Assembly (NCBI RefSeq): GCF_003160695.1
Contig: NZ_QGDD01000005.1
Coordinates: 186,001 to 250,000, forward strand
Reading direction: 5' to 3'
From: Nocardioides silvaticus
Lineage (GTDB): Bacteria > Actinomycetota > Actinomycetes > Propionibacteriales > Nocardioidaceae
Length of the DNA: 64,000 nucleotides
Below the pieces are notes generated by a model. That model did not search any database and was not told the origin of the DNA. It saw only the letters and a list, made by a program, of their open reading frames with translations. Position 1 is the first letter of the stretch. Every line of letters starts with the position of its first letter. Made by a program: the position numbers and the translations under genes. This document shows positions 24,738 to 32,223 of the stretch, piece after piece.

Positions 24738-24820
24738 GAGGGCTTCACCGTCTTCCGGCGCTCGTTGGTCGAGCTTGTCGAGACCATTGTCGAGACCCTC
24801 ACGAGGGCTTCACCGTCTTC
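24734..24820. repeat. Small repeat inserted between rodA and pbpA with a 22-bp duplication
   Basis: Two identical 22-bp direct repeats (24734-24755 and 24799-24820) flank 43 bp that contain the imperfect palindrome GGTCGAGCTTGTCGAGACC (24767-24785). The repeat covers the last codons and stop of rodA and the start of pbpA. The original junction was evidently a GTGA overlap, and duplication gave each gene its own copy. Confidence 0.8.
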
Positions 24821-26187
24821 ACGACCTGGGTCTCGTTCAGGTCGGGGTCGTCGGCCTCCTCGCTGATGGCGGGCACGGGCCGCCGGGCGTGGTCGGAGAT
24901 GCGGAGCAGCAACGCGATGATCACCCAGTTCGCGACGAGCGACGACCCGCCGTAGGAGAGGAACGGTGTGGTGAGACCGGTCAGCGGGATCAGCCGGGTG
25001 ACCCCGCCGATGACGACGAACACCTGGAGCGCGAGGACGCCGGCGAGGCCGGTCGCGACCAGCTTGCCGAAGCCGTCGCGGGAGATCAGCGCGGCCCGGA
25101 GGGCGCGCTCGACGATGAGGCCGTAGAGCAGCAGGATCGCGATGACCGCGGTCAGGCCGAGCTCCTCGCCGATCGCGGCCATGATGAAGTCGGACTCCGA
25201 CTCCGGCACGCGCGACGGCATCCCCTCACCGAGGCCACGGCCGATCAGCCCGCCCCATGCGAACCCGTAGAGCGCCTGCACCAGCTGGTAGCCGTCGCCG
25301 TTGCGGTCGGCGAACGGGTCGAGCCAGATGTCCACCCGCTGCTGCACGTGGGCGAAGATCTGGAACGCCACGGCCGCGCCGCCGAAGAACATGGCGCCCC
25401 CGACGACCAGCCACCCCGGCCGCTCGGTCGCGACGTAGAGCATGATCAGGAACAGGCCGAAGAACAGGAGGCTCGAGCCCAGGTCCTTCTGCAGGATCAG
25501 GATGCCGAGGCTGACGACCCACATCACGAGGATCGGCCCGAGGTCGCGGCCGCGCGGGAAGTCGATGAACAGCAGCCGGCGGCCGGCCAGCGCGAGCGCG
25601 TCGCGGTGCACGACCAAGTAGCCGGCGAACGTGACCACCAGCAGCACCTTGGCGACCTCGCCCGGCTGGAAGCCGAGCGGTCCGACCTGGATCCAGATCC
25701 GGGCCCCGTTCACCTCGTTGCCGATGACCGGCAGCATCGGGAGGATCAGCAGCACGATCGCGGCCAGTCCGGCGGTGTAGGTGAAGCGGGCGAGCACCCG
25801 GTGGTCCGGCAGGAAGACGAGGGTCGCGACGAACAGCGCGACGCCGACCGTCATCCAGATCAGCTGTTGGTCCGCGCGGCCGCTGTCCTCGGCCAGGTCG
25901 ATCCGGTGGATCACGGCCAGCCCCATGCCGTTGAGCGCGGCGACGATCGGCAGCAGCACCGGGTCGGCGTACGGCGCCACCAGGCGGACCACGACGTGGG
26001 CGGCGACGACGAGCGCGGCCAGCCAGCCGCCGTACCCCACCAGGTTGGTGGGGACCTCCCCGTCGACGCCCAGCCCGACGGAGGCGTAGGCGCCGATCCC
26101 CACGACGAGCGCGAGGATCAGCAAGAACAGCTCGGCGCCCCGTCGGCGACGGTGCACGAACTGCAGGAGGCTGGCGTTGGCGGCCAC
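24799..26187 (-). CDS. rodA: RodA/FtsW family peptidoglycan glycosyltransferase
   Basis: The 462-residue membrane protein has about 12 membrane segments and SEDS-family motifs, including NGARIWIQVGPLGFQPGEVAK, LPVIGNEVN and SFLSYGGSSLVANW near the end. SEDS proteins polymerise lipid II glycans and work with a class B transpeptidase, here PbpA downstream. It lies between pstP (9 nt upstream) and pbpA in the conserved cluster. The last residues and the stop lie in the duplicated 22-bp segment, so the coding sequence is intact. Confidence 0.94.
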   Translation of the reverse strand: MAANASLLQFVHRRRRGAELFLLILALVVGIGAYASVGLGVDGEVPTNLVGYGGWLAALVVAAHVVVRLVAPYADPVLLPIVAALNGMGLAVIHRIDLAEDSGRADQQLIWMTVGVALFVATLVFLPDHRVLARFTYTAGLAAIVLLILPMLPVIGNEVNGARIWIQVGPLGFQPGEVAKVLLVVTFAGYLVVHRDALALAGRRLLFIDFPRGRDLGPILVMWVVSLGILILQKDLGSSLLFFGLFLIMLYVATERPGWLVVGGAMFFGGAAVAFQIFAHVQQRVDIWLDPFADRNGDGYQLVQALYGFAWGGLIGRGLGEGMPSRVPESESDFIMAAIGEELGLTAVIAILLLYGLIVERALRAALISRDGFGKLVATGLAGVLALQVFVVIGGVTRLIPLTGLTTPFLSYGGSSLVANWVIIALLLRISDHARRPVPAISEEADDPDLNETQVVKTVKPS

Positions 26188-26196
26188 GTGTGGGTC

Positions 26197-27738
26197 CTAC
26201 CCCTCCTCGCCGGTGCCGTCGGCGGGCATCATGCGCTCGGCGAGGTTGCGCACGATCGTCGCCGCGTCCTCGTAGTCGTCGGCGGCGATGCCCTCGTCGA
26301 CGTCGTCGCGCGCGGACTCCGGCAGGTCCTCGACCGCCAGGTCGCTGGTGCGGTAGACGCTGGACAGGCCGGGGACGCCGTCGATGCCGCGGTAGACCGC
26401 GACCTGGCCCTCGTGCTCGCTGACGTAGTACTGCTGCTGGGTCCACCAGTACGCCGACGCCAGCGCCACCCACACGAGGCCGAGCCCCACGGCAGCGGCC
26501 ATCAGCCGGCGCAGCCAGGTGAAGCGGCGGGGCGCGAGCGGCGCGTAGCGGTAGGCCTCCGGATCGGCCGGCGGGTCGTCGACGATCGCGTACTCGACGC
26601 CGGCGGGCATGTCGGGGATCTCGGCATCGATCGGCTCGAGCTCGCCGGTGTCGCCGGAGCGGTGGCCGCGGAACAGGCCGCGGGGGGCGCGGCGCTTCAG
26701 CTCCGCGGCGGCCCCGACGATCATCGGCTCGAGGTCGGCGTACGCCGGATCGGCGGTCGCGGTCTCCGCGGTGAGCACGTCGGCCACGACGCAGGTGACG
26801 TTGTCGGAGCTGCCGGCGTCGAGGCTGGCGCGCACCAGCTCGATCGCCGCGAACTCCGGCGAACCGCTGGCCAGGATGTCGGCCATCCGGGCGTCGTCGA
26901 GCACGCCGCACGCGCCGTCGCTGCAGAGGAAGACCCGGTCGCCGGGGGCGAGCGCGATGGCGAACAGGTCGGGCTCCACCTCGTGCAGCCCGTCGAGCGC
27001 CTTGAGGATCAGGTTGCGGTGCGGGTGGACCCGCGCCTCCTCCTCGGTGATCCGACCCTCGTCGATGAGGCTCTGCACGAACGTGTGGTCGCTGGTGATC
27101 TGAGACAGCTCGCCGCCCCGCAGCAGGTAGGCGCGGGAGTCGCCGATGTGCCCGACCGCGATCCGCTGCCCGTCGAAGAGCGCGACCGTCGCCGTCGTGC
27201 TCGTGCCGTTGAGGGAGGCGTCCTGGTAGACCTGCGCGGCGATCGAGTCGTGCGCCTCGTGCAGGCCGTCCGACACCCGGACGATCGGGTCGCTGCTGCC
27301 GGGCGGCTCGTCGAGCTGGCGCAGCTCGTTGACCGCGGTGCTGGAGGCGATGTCACCGCGGGCGGCGCCGCCGACGCCGTCGCAGACGGCCAGCAGCCAC
27401 GGGCCGGCGTAGCCGGAGTCCTGGTTGTCCTTGCGCACCCGGCCGACGTCGGACACGGCGTAGTAGGAGAGGCGCAGCAGGTCCGCGGGGTCCTCGGCGA
27501 CGGTGTCGCCGTCCACCGGGGCCGGCGGCGGGTCGGGGGCGTCGACGGTCGGGCCGTCGGGCGGCAGCACCGGCGGGGCGTCGGCGCCGGGGAGCGGACG
27601 CATCATCGTCAGGTCGGCCGGGGCGCCCTCGGGTGGCGTCGGCAGGTCGGGAGCCGGTGGCTGCTCGTCCGGCGGCGGTTCGCTCGGGGGAGCCGGCTGG
27701 CCGGGCTCGTCCGGGAGCTGGTGGTCGTCTGACGTCAA
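26197..27738 (-). CDS. pstP: PP2C-type Ser/Thr phosphatase PstP with Pro-rich N-terminal extension
   Basis: In this 513-residue protein the first 90 or so residues are Pro/Ala/Asp-rich and look disordered; PstP of other actinobacteria starts close to the catalytic domain. The PP2C domain (about 92-325) has the metal and phosphate motifs DVGRVRKDNQDS, VCDGVGG, GHIGDSRAYLL, FLCSDGA and DNVTCVV. One membrane segment (about 420-440) and an external C-terminal part follow. It dephosphorylates targets of PknA and PknB. It begins 4 nt after the stop of fhaB. Confidence 0.92.
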   Translation of the reverse strand: MTSDDHQLPDEPGQPAPPSEPPPDEQPPAPDLPTPPEGAPADLTMMRPLPGADAPPVLPPDGPTVDAPDPPPAPVDGDTVAEDPADLLRLSYYAVSDVGRVRKDNQDSGYAGPWLLAVCDGVGGAARGDIASSTAVNELRQLDEPPGSSDPIVRVSDGLHEAHDSIAAQVYQDASLNGTSTTATVALFDGQRIAVGHIGDSRAYLLRGGELSQITSDHTFVQSLIDEGRITEEEARVHPHRNLILKALDGLHEVEPDLFAIALAPGDRVFLCSDGACGVLDDARMADILASGSPEFAAIELVRASLDAGSSDNVTCVVADVLTAETATADPAYADLEPMIVGAAAELKRRAPRGLFRGHRSGDTGELEPIDAEIPDMPAGVEYAIVDDPPADPEAYRYAPLAPRRFTWLRRLMAAAVGLGLVWVALASAYWWTQQQYYVSEHEGQVAVYRGIDGVPGLSSVYRTSDLAVEDLPESARDDVDEGIAADDYEDAATIVRNLAERMMPADGTGEEG

Positions 27739-27742
27739 CGGT

Positions 27743-28213
27743 CTACTTCCTCAGCTCCAGGATCGTCTTGCCGATGCGGACCTGTGCTCCGAGCCCGATG
27801 GTGGTGGGCTGCGTGATGCGCTGGGCCCCGAGGTAGGTGCCGTTGGTGGAGCCGAGGTCCTCGACGTACCACTGGTCGCCGGAGGCGACGATCCGCGCGT
27901 GCCGGGTGGAGACGTAGTCGTCGTCGAGACGGATCGCCGCGTCGTTGCCGCGGCCGATGAGGATCGGCGCCTCGGCGAGGCTCGCGGTCGCACCGCTGTT
28001 CTGGCCCTGGATGACCGCGACGTGGGTCGGCGAGCCGCGCCGCTTCGGGGGCGCCTTCTGCTTCGGCGGCTTGGGCGCGGGCGGCGCGCCCGCCGCCGAC
28101 GGCAGCCGCGCGCCGAACATGTCGGACCGGATCACGGAGATCGCGGAGAGCACGAAGATCCAGAGGATCGCCAGGTAGGCGATCCGCACGAGGAACAGCG
28201 TGAGCTCAGACAT
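27743..28213 (-). CDS. fhaB: FHA-domain membrane protein FhaB (FipA-type)
   Basis: The 156-residue product has one N-terminal membrane segment (about 7-28), a linker rich in Lys and Pro and a C-terminal FHA domain (about 65-156) with the phosphothreonine-binding core IGRGND, STRHARI and DLGSTNGTYLG. FHA domains bind phosphorylated threonines made by PknA/PknB. The mycobacterial homologue links FtsZ, FtsQ and the wall machinery. It overlaps fhaA by 8 nt. Confidence 0.92.
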   Translation of the reverse strand: MSELTLFLVRIAYLAILWIFVLSAISVIRSDMFGARLPSAAGAPPAPKPPKQKAPPKRRGSPTHVAVIQGQNSGATASLAEAPILIGRGNDAAIRLDDDYVSTRHARIVASGDQWYVEDLGSTNGTYLGAQRITQPTTIGLGAQVRIGKTILELRK

Positions 28214-28946
28214 CGGCGACCTCCTCCTCGAGCAGACGGACGACCAGGGACGTGTGGCCGACCTGCACGCGAGAGCCGTCGCCGAGCTCCGCCCGGCTCA
28301 CCTTGCGGCCGTCGACGGTGATGCCGTTGGTGGAGCCCATGTCGTGGACCTCGATCTGGAGCGGGCCGGCGCCGGGAGCCCCAGTACCCACCGACTGCGC
28401 GGTCACCAGGAACTCCGCGTGCCGCCTGCTCACGCCGGGGTCGTTGATCCGGAGGTCGGCCTCGCTGCCGCGCCCGACCACCAGGCCCGGAGGCTGGAGC
28501 GGGTGGCGGGTGCCGTTGACCTCGAGCACCGCGCGGGTGCGCTGCCGGGTGGTGTAGCGGGCGTGCCCGCTCACGCTGGCCTCCGCCCTGCTCAGCACCC
28601 GGAACCGCCCGGTGCCGAGGTCCTCGGCGGTGACGAACTCGATCTTGATCGGCCCGGGGAACACGTAGGCCTGGAGGTCGGCGTGCTCCTGCAGCTGCTC
28701 GGCGAGCTCGGTCGAGAGGGCGGACTCGTACGGCGCGATCCGCTCCAGGTCACCTTGCGAGAGCTCGACCGCGAACGCGTTCGGCACCAGCCGCCGCTCC
28801 CGCGACAGCACCTGCGCCTTGTTGTCGAGCTCGCGTTGAAGGGCCGCCGCGATCTCCACCGGCTGCACCGCGCTGCGGAAGGTGCGGGCGAAGACGCCGG
28901 AGATCGCCTGCTCCAGCTTGTGCTCGAAGCGCTGCAGTCCGCCCAC
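28206..28946 (-). CDS. fhaA: FhaA: DUF3662 plus FHA domain protein
   Basis: The start is GTG 28946, with AAGGAGGG upstream (246 residues). The N-terminal DUF3662 domain (about 1-125) begins LQRFEHKLEQAISGVFARTF, typical of FhaA, and the C-terminal FHA domain (about 150-246) has VVGRGSEADL, SRRHAEF and DMGSTNGITVDG. In mycobacteria FhaA binds phosphorylated MviN and regulates peptidoglycan synthesis. It is the first gene of the kinase operon. Confidence 0.93.
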   Translation of the reverse strand: MGGLQRFEHKLEQAISGVFARTFRSAVQPVEIAAALQRELDNKAQVLSRERRLVPNAFAVELSQGDLERIAPYESALSTELAEQLQEHADLQAYVFPGPIKIEFVTAEDLGTGRFRVLSRAEASVSGHARYTTRQRTRAVLEVNGTRHPLQPPGLVVGRGSEADLRINDPGVSRRHAEFLVTAQSVGTGAPGAGPLQIEVHDMGSTNGITVDGRKVSRAELGDGSRVQVGHTSLVVRLLEEEVADV

Positions 28947-29069
28947 CCTGGGCCCTCCTTCCGGCTGATCGCACACCACTCGACCCGACCGTGCCGGGTT
29001 CCGTCGATCGTATCGGTGAGCGCCCCAGGGCCGTCCGAGGCACGAGGACGGACCTGGACCCAGGCGCCA

Positions 29070-29127
29070 GGTCGAGTCGGCGAGCAAGCGCGAGCCTGCG
29101 AGCGGTTGCTACCGCCGTATCGAGACC
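29070..29127. repeat. Intergenic GGTCGAGT...GTATCGAGACC repeat
   Basis: An element with ends GGTCGAGTCGGCGAGC and CCGCCGTATCGAGACC and an imperfectly self-complementary middle (GCAAGCGCGAGCCTGCGAGC) lies between fhaA and the tRNA-Leu gene. It belongs with the repeats near 8895 and 24767. The rest of this 274-bp gap should carry the promoters of fhaA and the tRNA; I see no gene. Confidence 0.5.
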
Positions 29128-29220
29128 AGGTGGCCGGACGCAACGGACCTGACCGTCAGTTTGGGAGCCCCGCGAACCCTGGGATAGCCTTGCCCGGCTG
29201 TCAGCATCAGGGACGGCGAC

Positions 29221-29304
29221 GCGCGAGTGGCGGAATAGGCAGACGCGCACGGTTCAGGTCCGTGTGTCCGAGAGGACGTGGGGGTTCAACTCCCCCCTCG
29301 CGCA
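29221..29304 (+). tRNA. tRNA-Leu(CAG)
   Basis: The acceptor strands GCGCGAG and CTCGCGC (ending at 29303, discriminator A at 29304) pair fully. The anticodon stem CACGG/CCGTG closes the loop TTCAGGT with anticodon CAG at 29255-29257. A long variable arm (TGTCCGAGAGGACG) and a T arm with loop TTCAACT follow, as expected for a class II tRNA. CCA is not encoded. A tRNA-Leu beside fhaA is usual in actinobacteria. Confidence 0.95.
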
Positions 29305-29312
29305 CGTGTGAC

Positions 29313-29340
29313 AGGCCCCGGGTCCTCGGATCCGGGGCCT
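29313..29340 (+). terminator. Terminator after tRNA-Leu
   Basis: AGGCCCCGG (29313-29321) pairs with CCGGGGCCT (29332-29340) around a 10-nt loop, followed shortly by TTTT. It starts 8 nt after the tRNA end. Confidence 0.8.
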
Positions 29341-29440
29341 GGTCGTTTTCGAGACCCCGGCACCGCCGTCTCGCCGGCCGCCTGGCCCGGCAGCGTGGGT
29401 TGCTCCCGTTCCAATCGGGTACTGGCGGCGAGCAGCGGTT

Positions 29441-30454
29441 GTGAGCCCAGCCGACGTCCCCGTACTCGATCAGGAGCCGGCCGTGCCTCAGCCTTCTCGT
29501 CCTGCCCAGTCCGCGTTCCTCGACATCGGCGGCCCGGTCCATGTGGCAGACCACGGCGGCCCTCCGGGTGCGCCGGTCCTGCTCTGCGTCCACGGGCTCG
29601 GCGCTTCCGCCGTCAGCTGGGGGCGGTTCGCCGACGCTCTCACGTCCGACCACCGCGTGCTCGCCGTGGACCTTCCCGGGCACGGACTCTCGCCCCGGGC
29701 CGGCCGCTCGGTCGCAGTGCGGGACAACGCACGGTTGTTGCACGAGGTCCTCGCCGCGGTGGGCCCCGCTGTGTTGGTCGGTCACTCCATGGGCGGTGCC
29801 CTTGCGATGCTGCAGGCGTCGAGTCGTCCTGCCCACGTGCGGGGGCTCGTGCTGCTGGCGCTGCCGATGCCGCGGGTGCCTTGGGAGCCCATGACGCCGG
29901 CGCTCGCGCTCCGGGTGGCCCTGTGTGCCTGGCCATGGCTGGGACGCACTGCCTTGGCCACCCGTTTCCGACGGCTGGGACCCGAGGAGTTCGTACGGCG
30001 GGCGCTCGCGCTGACGTGTTCCTCGGCCGAGGCGGTGGACGAGGAGACACGACAGCTGCTCGTCCAACGGGCCGAGGTGGGCGACGCCGACGATCACGCG
30101 ACGTTCGTGGAGGCTGCGAGTTCGGTCGGCTTGCTGGTGGCGCGCGCCGCCGTGTACCGGCGGACGATCGCCGCCGTCCCGACTCCTGGCATGGTCGTGC
30201 ACGGCGGCCTCGACCGGCTGGTCCCGGCTGCCGGCCTGGACGAGCTGGCCGCGCTGCAGCCCGGCTGGACGACGGCCGTGATGCCCGGCGTGGGTCACTC
30301 TCCGCACCTGGAAGCCCCGGACGAGGTCGCCGGTCAGGTGCGCGCCTTCACCCGGACGCTCGCGACGGCGCGGCGCCCGATCGGGACATCAGCGCACCTC
30401 ACGCCTCGACGGTCCGCGGTTCTCGAGGTCCGCGAGGAGGCGATCGTTCGATGA
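29441..30454 (+). CDS. Alpha/beta hydrolase
   Basis: The 337-residue cytoplasmic protein starts at GTG 29441. It shows the oxyanion region HGLGASAVSW, the nucleophile elbow GHSMGG (Ser at about 111), an acid in GGLDRLVP and the terminal catalytic His in GVGHSPHLEAP. The family includes esterases, lactonases and C-C hydrolases; the substrate cannot be told from the sequence. The last 40 residues are basic and add nothing to the fold. It lies alone between the tRNA and a convergent SanA-like gene. Confidence 0.85.
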   Translation: MSPADVPVLDQEPAVPQPSRPAQSAFLDIGGPVHVADHGGPPGAPVLLCVHGLGASAVSWGRFADALTSDHRVLAVDLPGHGLSPRAGRSVAVRDNARLLHEVLAAVGPAVLVGHSMGGALAMLQASSRPAHVRGLVLLALPMPRVPWEPMTPALALRVALCAWPWLGRTALATRFRRLGPEEFVRRALALTCSSAEAVDEETRQLLVQRAEVGDADDHATFVEAASSVGLLVARAAVYRRTIAAVPTPGMVVHGGLDRLVPAAGLDELAALQPGWTTAVMPGVGHSPHLEAPDEVAGQVRAFTRTLATARRPIGTSAHLTPRRSAVLEVREEAIVR

Positions 30455-30593
30455 GGTCCCTCAGAGAGGCGTTCCATCGTCATTGGTTCTTCCTGCTGCT
30501 CGGCTACGACGGTCGGCGGCCCAGCTCGCGCCGCGAGCGGCTCGGGGCCGCCGTCCGTCGCGCAGATCGGCGCGCCTCTCCGGCGCCTGCCGA

Positions 30594-31301
30594 TCATCCC
30601 GTCGGGATCCGGGTCGGGCCAGAGAGGGGCGGCGTCGCCCAGGAAGCCCGGCCGTCGCCCGTGATCGGGATCGTGGGGCCACCGGTGACGCCGGGTCGCC
30701 AGATCGCCTCGCCGAGTCCCCGGACCCGGGCGAGCAGCTCTCGTCCCCAGCGCCCGCCGTCGCCGATGGCATAGCCCTGGATGTCGATGCCGGCGGCGAG
30801 GCCGAGGTCGACCGCCCGGGCTACGTAGGTGCCCTGGGTGACGACCACGGCGGTCTCGACCTCGAAGATCTCCTTCGCTCTTCGCATGGTGTGCCACGTG
30901 CTGAAGCCGGCATAGTCGGTGAACACGTCCTCCGCGGGCACGCCGGCGGCGAGCACGGCGTCGCGCATCGCGTCCGGCTCGTTGTAGGTGGCCGTGCCGT
31001 TGTCACCCGAGACGAGCACCTTGTCGACCGTGCCGTCCCGGTACAGGGCGGTCGCGGCCTCGACCCGCTCGGCCACGACCCGGCCGAGAGATCCGTCGTC
31101 GCGCACGCGGGAACCCGGAACGATCGCCACCTGGACGCGGTCGAGATCGTCCGGGTCGGTCGTCACCCGGTCACTGGTCCGGCTCACCACGACCGCGTTG
31201 GCGGCGGCGACGACGACTGCTCCGAGCACGACGCCGACCACACAGGCGCGCAGCACGGCCTTCCGCCAGCGGCTCGTGGGACGAGTCCGGTGGAACGGCA
31301 T
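30594..31301 (-). CDS. SanA/YdcF-like DUF218 (ElyC) membrane protein
   Basis: The 235-residue product has an N-terminal membrane anchor (about 17-38) followed by a DUF218 fold outside: IVPGSRV, an ERVEAATALYRDG segment, VLVSGDNG, then YNEPDAMRDAVLAAGVPAE and DYAGFSTWHTMRRAKEIF. SanA of enterobacteria affects vancomycin tolerance and the envelope barrier. The exact reaction is not known. The C-terminal 40 residues past the DUF218 fold are poorly conserved looking. A start ATG at 31301 is preceded by AGGAGG. Confidence 0.85.
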   Translation of the reverse strand: MPFHRTRPTSRWRKAVLRACVVGVVLGAVVVAAANAVVVSRTSDRVTTDPDDLDRVQVAIVPGSRVRDDGSLGRVVAERVEAATALYRDGTVDKVLVSGDNGTATYNEPDAMRDAVLAAGVPAEDVFTDYAGFSTWHTMRRAKEIFEVETAVVVTQGTYVARAVDLGLAAGIDIQGYAIGDGGRWGRELLARVRGLGEAIWRPGVTGGPTIPITGDGRASWATPPLSGPTRIPTG

Positions 31302-31403
31302 TGCGTCCTCCTGATGTTCGGCGACGCCCGCGTCCCGCGAGAAGGCGCCGTGCTGTCGTCTCCATGGTGACCGACGCGCAGAGCGTTACCCAGGACCTTC
31401 CGG

Positions 31404-32072
31404 TCAGGAGGCCACCGGCGCACGTGCCGGCAGCCGCCGGCCCCGCTCGGTGCCGAGGGAGGTCGGCCCGGCCAGTACCTGCTTTGCGACGAGGAACGCC
31501 GCCACTGCGAGGAGGACGAAGCCGACGGAGCCGAGCACGGAGCCGGGCGACGCCGGCGCGAGCGTCGCTCCGGCGCCGACGCCGTAGAGCACCGCCTGCC
31601 AGGTCGGGACCGCCCGGCCGACGACGAGGGCCACGGAGAGCAGGATCACGCCCACGGCCGTGCCGAGGATCCCGACCGGGACCAGGTAGGCCTCGGGGGA
31701 CGCGAGATGCTCGTCGGTCACGGCGAGGGCCGCTTGTCGGTCGAGCTCGGTGGCGACCCGCATCACACCGGCCTCGATGCTGAACGCGACCACGAGCGCG
31801 ACACCGCCGACCACCGCCAGCACGGTTCCCGCCGTCGCCCACCGCCGCCCCCGGCCCGGCACCAGCGAGCGCACCACGACGGCGGACGGGATGGTCAGCA
31901 GCGCGGCGGACGCGGCGACGAGGTGGACGGCGTACCACTTCCACGGGTCGGCCGCGGCCGCGGCGAGATAGCTCTCGGCGGTGAGCTCGACCTCGGGATG
32001 GCCGAAGGCGTTGCCGACGAGCAGAAGCGGCCACAACGCGACGACGGCCGCCTGGAGCACACGAGCGGACAT
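31404..32072 (-). CDS. Multi-pass membrane protein, unknown
   Basis: The start is ATG 32072, with AGGAGG 6 nt upstream, giving 222 residues. It has about six hydrophobic segments (about 7-24, 45-65, 80-103, 130-152, 160-177 and 182-200) and no recognisable motif. It is divergent from a NarL-type histidine kinase, with about 150 bp between them, and may be one of its targets; this is context only. Confidence 0.65.
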   Translation of the reverse strand: MSARVLQAAVVALWPLLLVGNAFGHPEVELTAESYLAAAAADPWKWYAVHLVAASAALLTIPSAVVVRSLVPGRGRRWATAGTVLAVVGGVALVVAFSIEAGVMRVATELDRQAALAVTDEHLASPEAYLVPVGILGTAVGVILLSVALVVGRAVPTWQAVLYGVGAGATLAPASPGSVLGSVGFVLLAVAAFLVAKQVLAGPTSLGTERGRRLPARAPVAS

Positions 32073-32223
32073 GATTTCCTCCTGGGTGGATCGGGTGCGA
32101 CCACTGTCGCCGCGTCCGCCGGTGCTCGGAACGGACAGGAGGTCTCGACGTCGCCGGGGCGTCGCGTCCCGGTCGGTTCGGGACTCCGTGTCCCCGGCGG
32201 AACGGACGGTTTGGTGGGATTCT

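Noticed and set aside
24673..27732. 1019-codon open frame opposite pbpA, rodA and pstP
   Set aside because: It is antisense to three intact conserved genes, and the product has the Arg/His/Asp-rich composition of GC-rich shadows.
30451..30774. Small gene following the alpha/beta hydrolase (ATGA overlap)
   Set aside because: It is Arg/Pro-rich, overlaps the SanA-like gene in antisense and has no ribosome site beyond the overlap.
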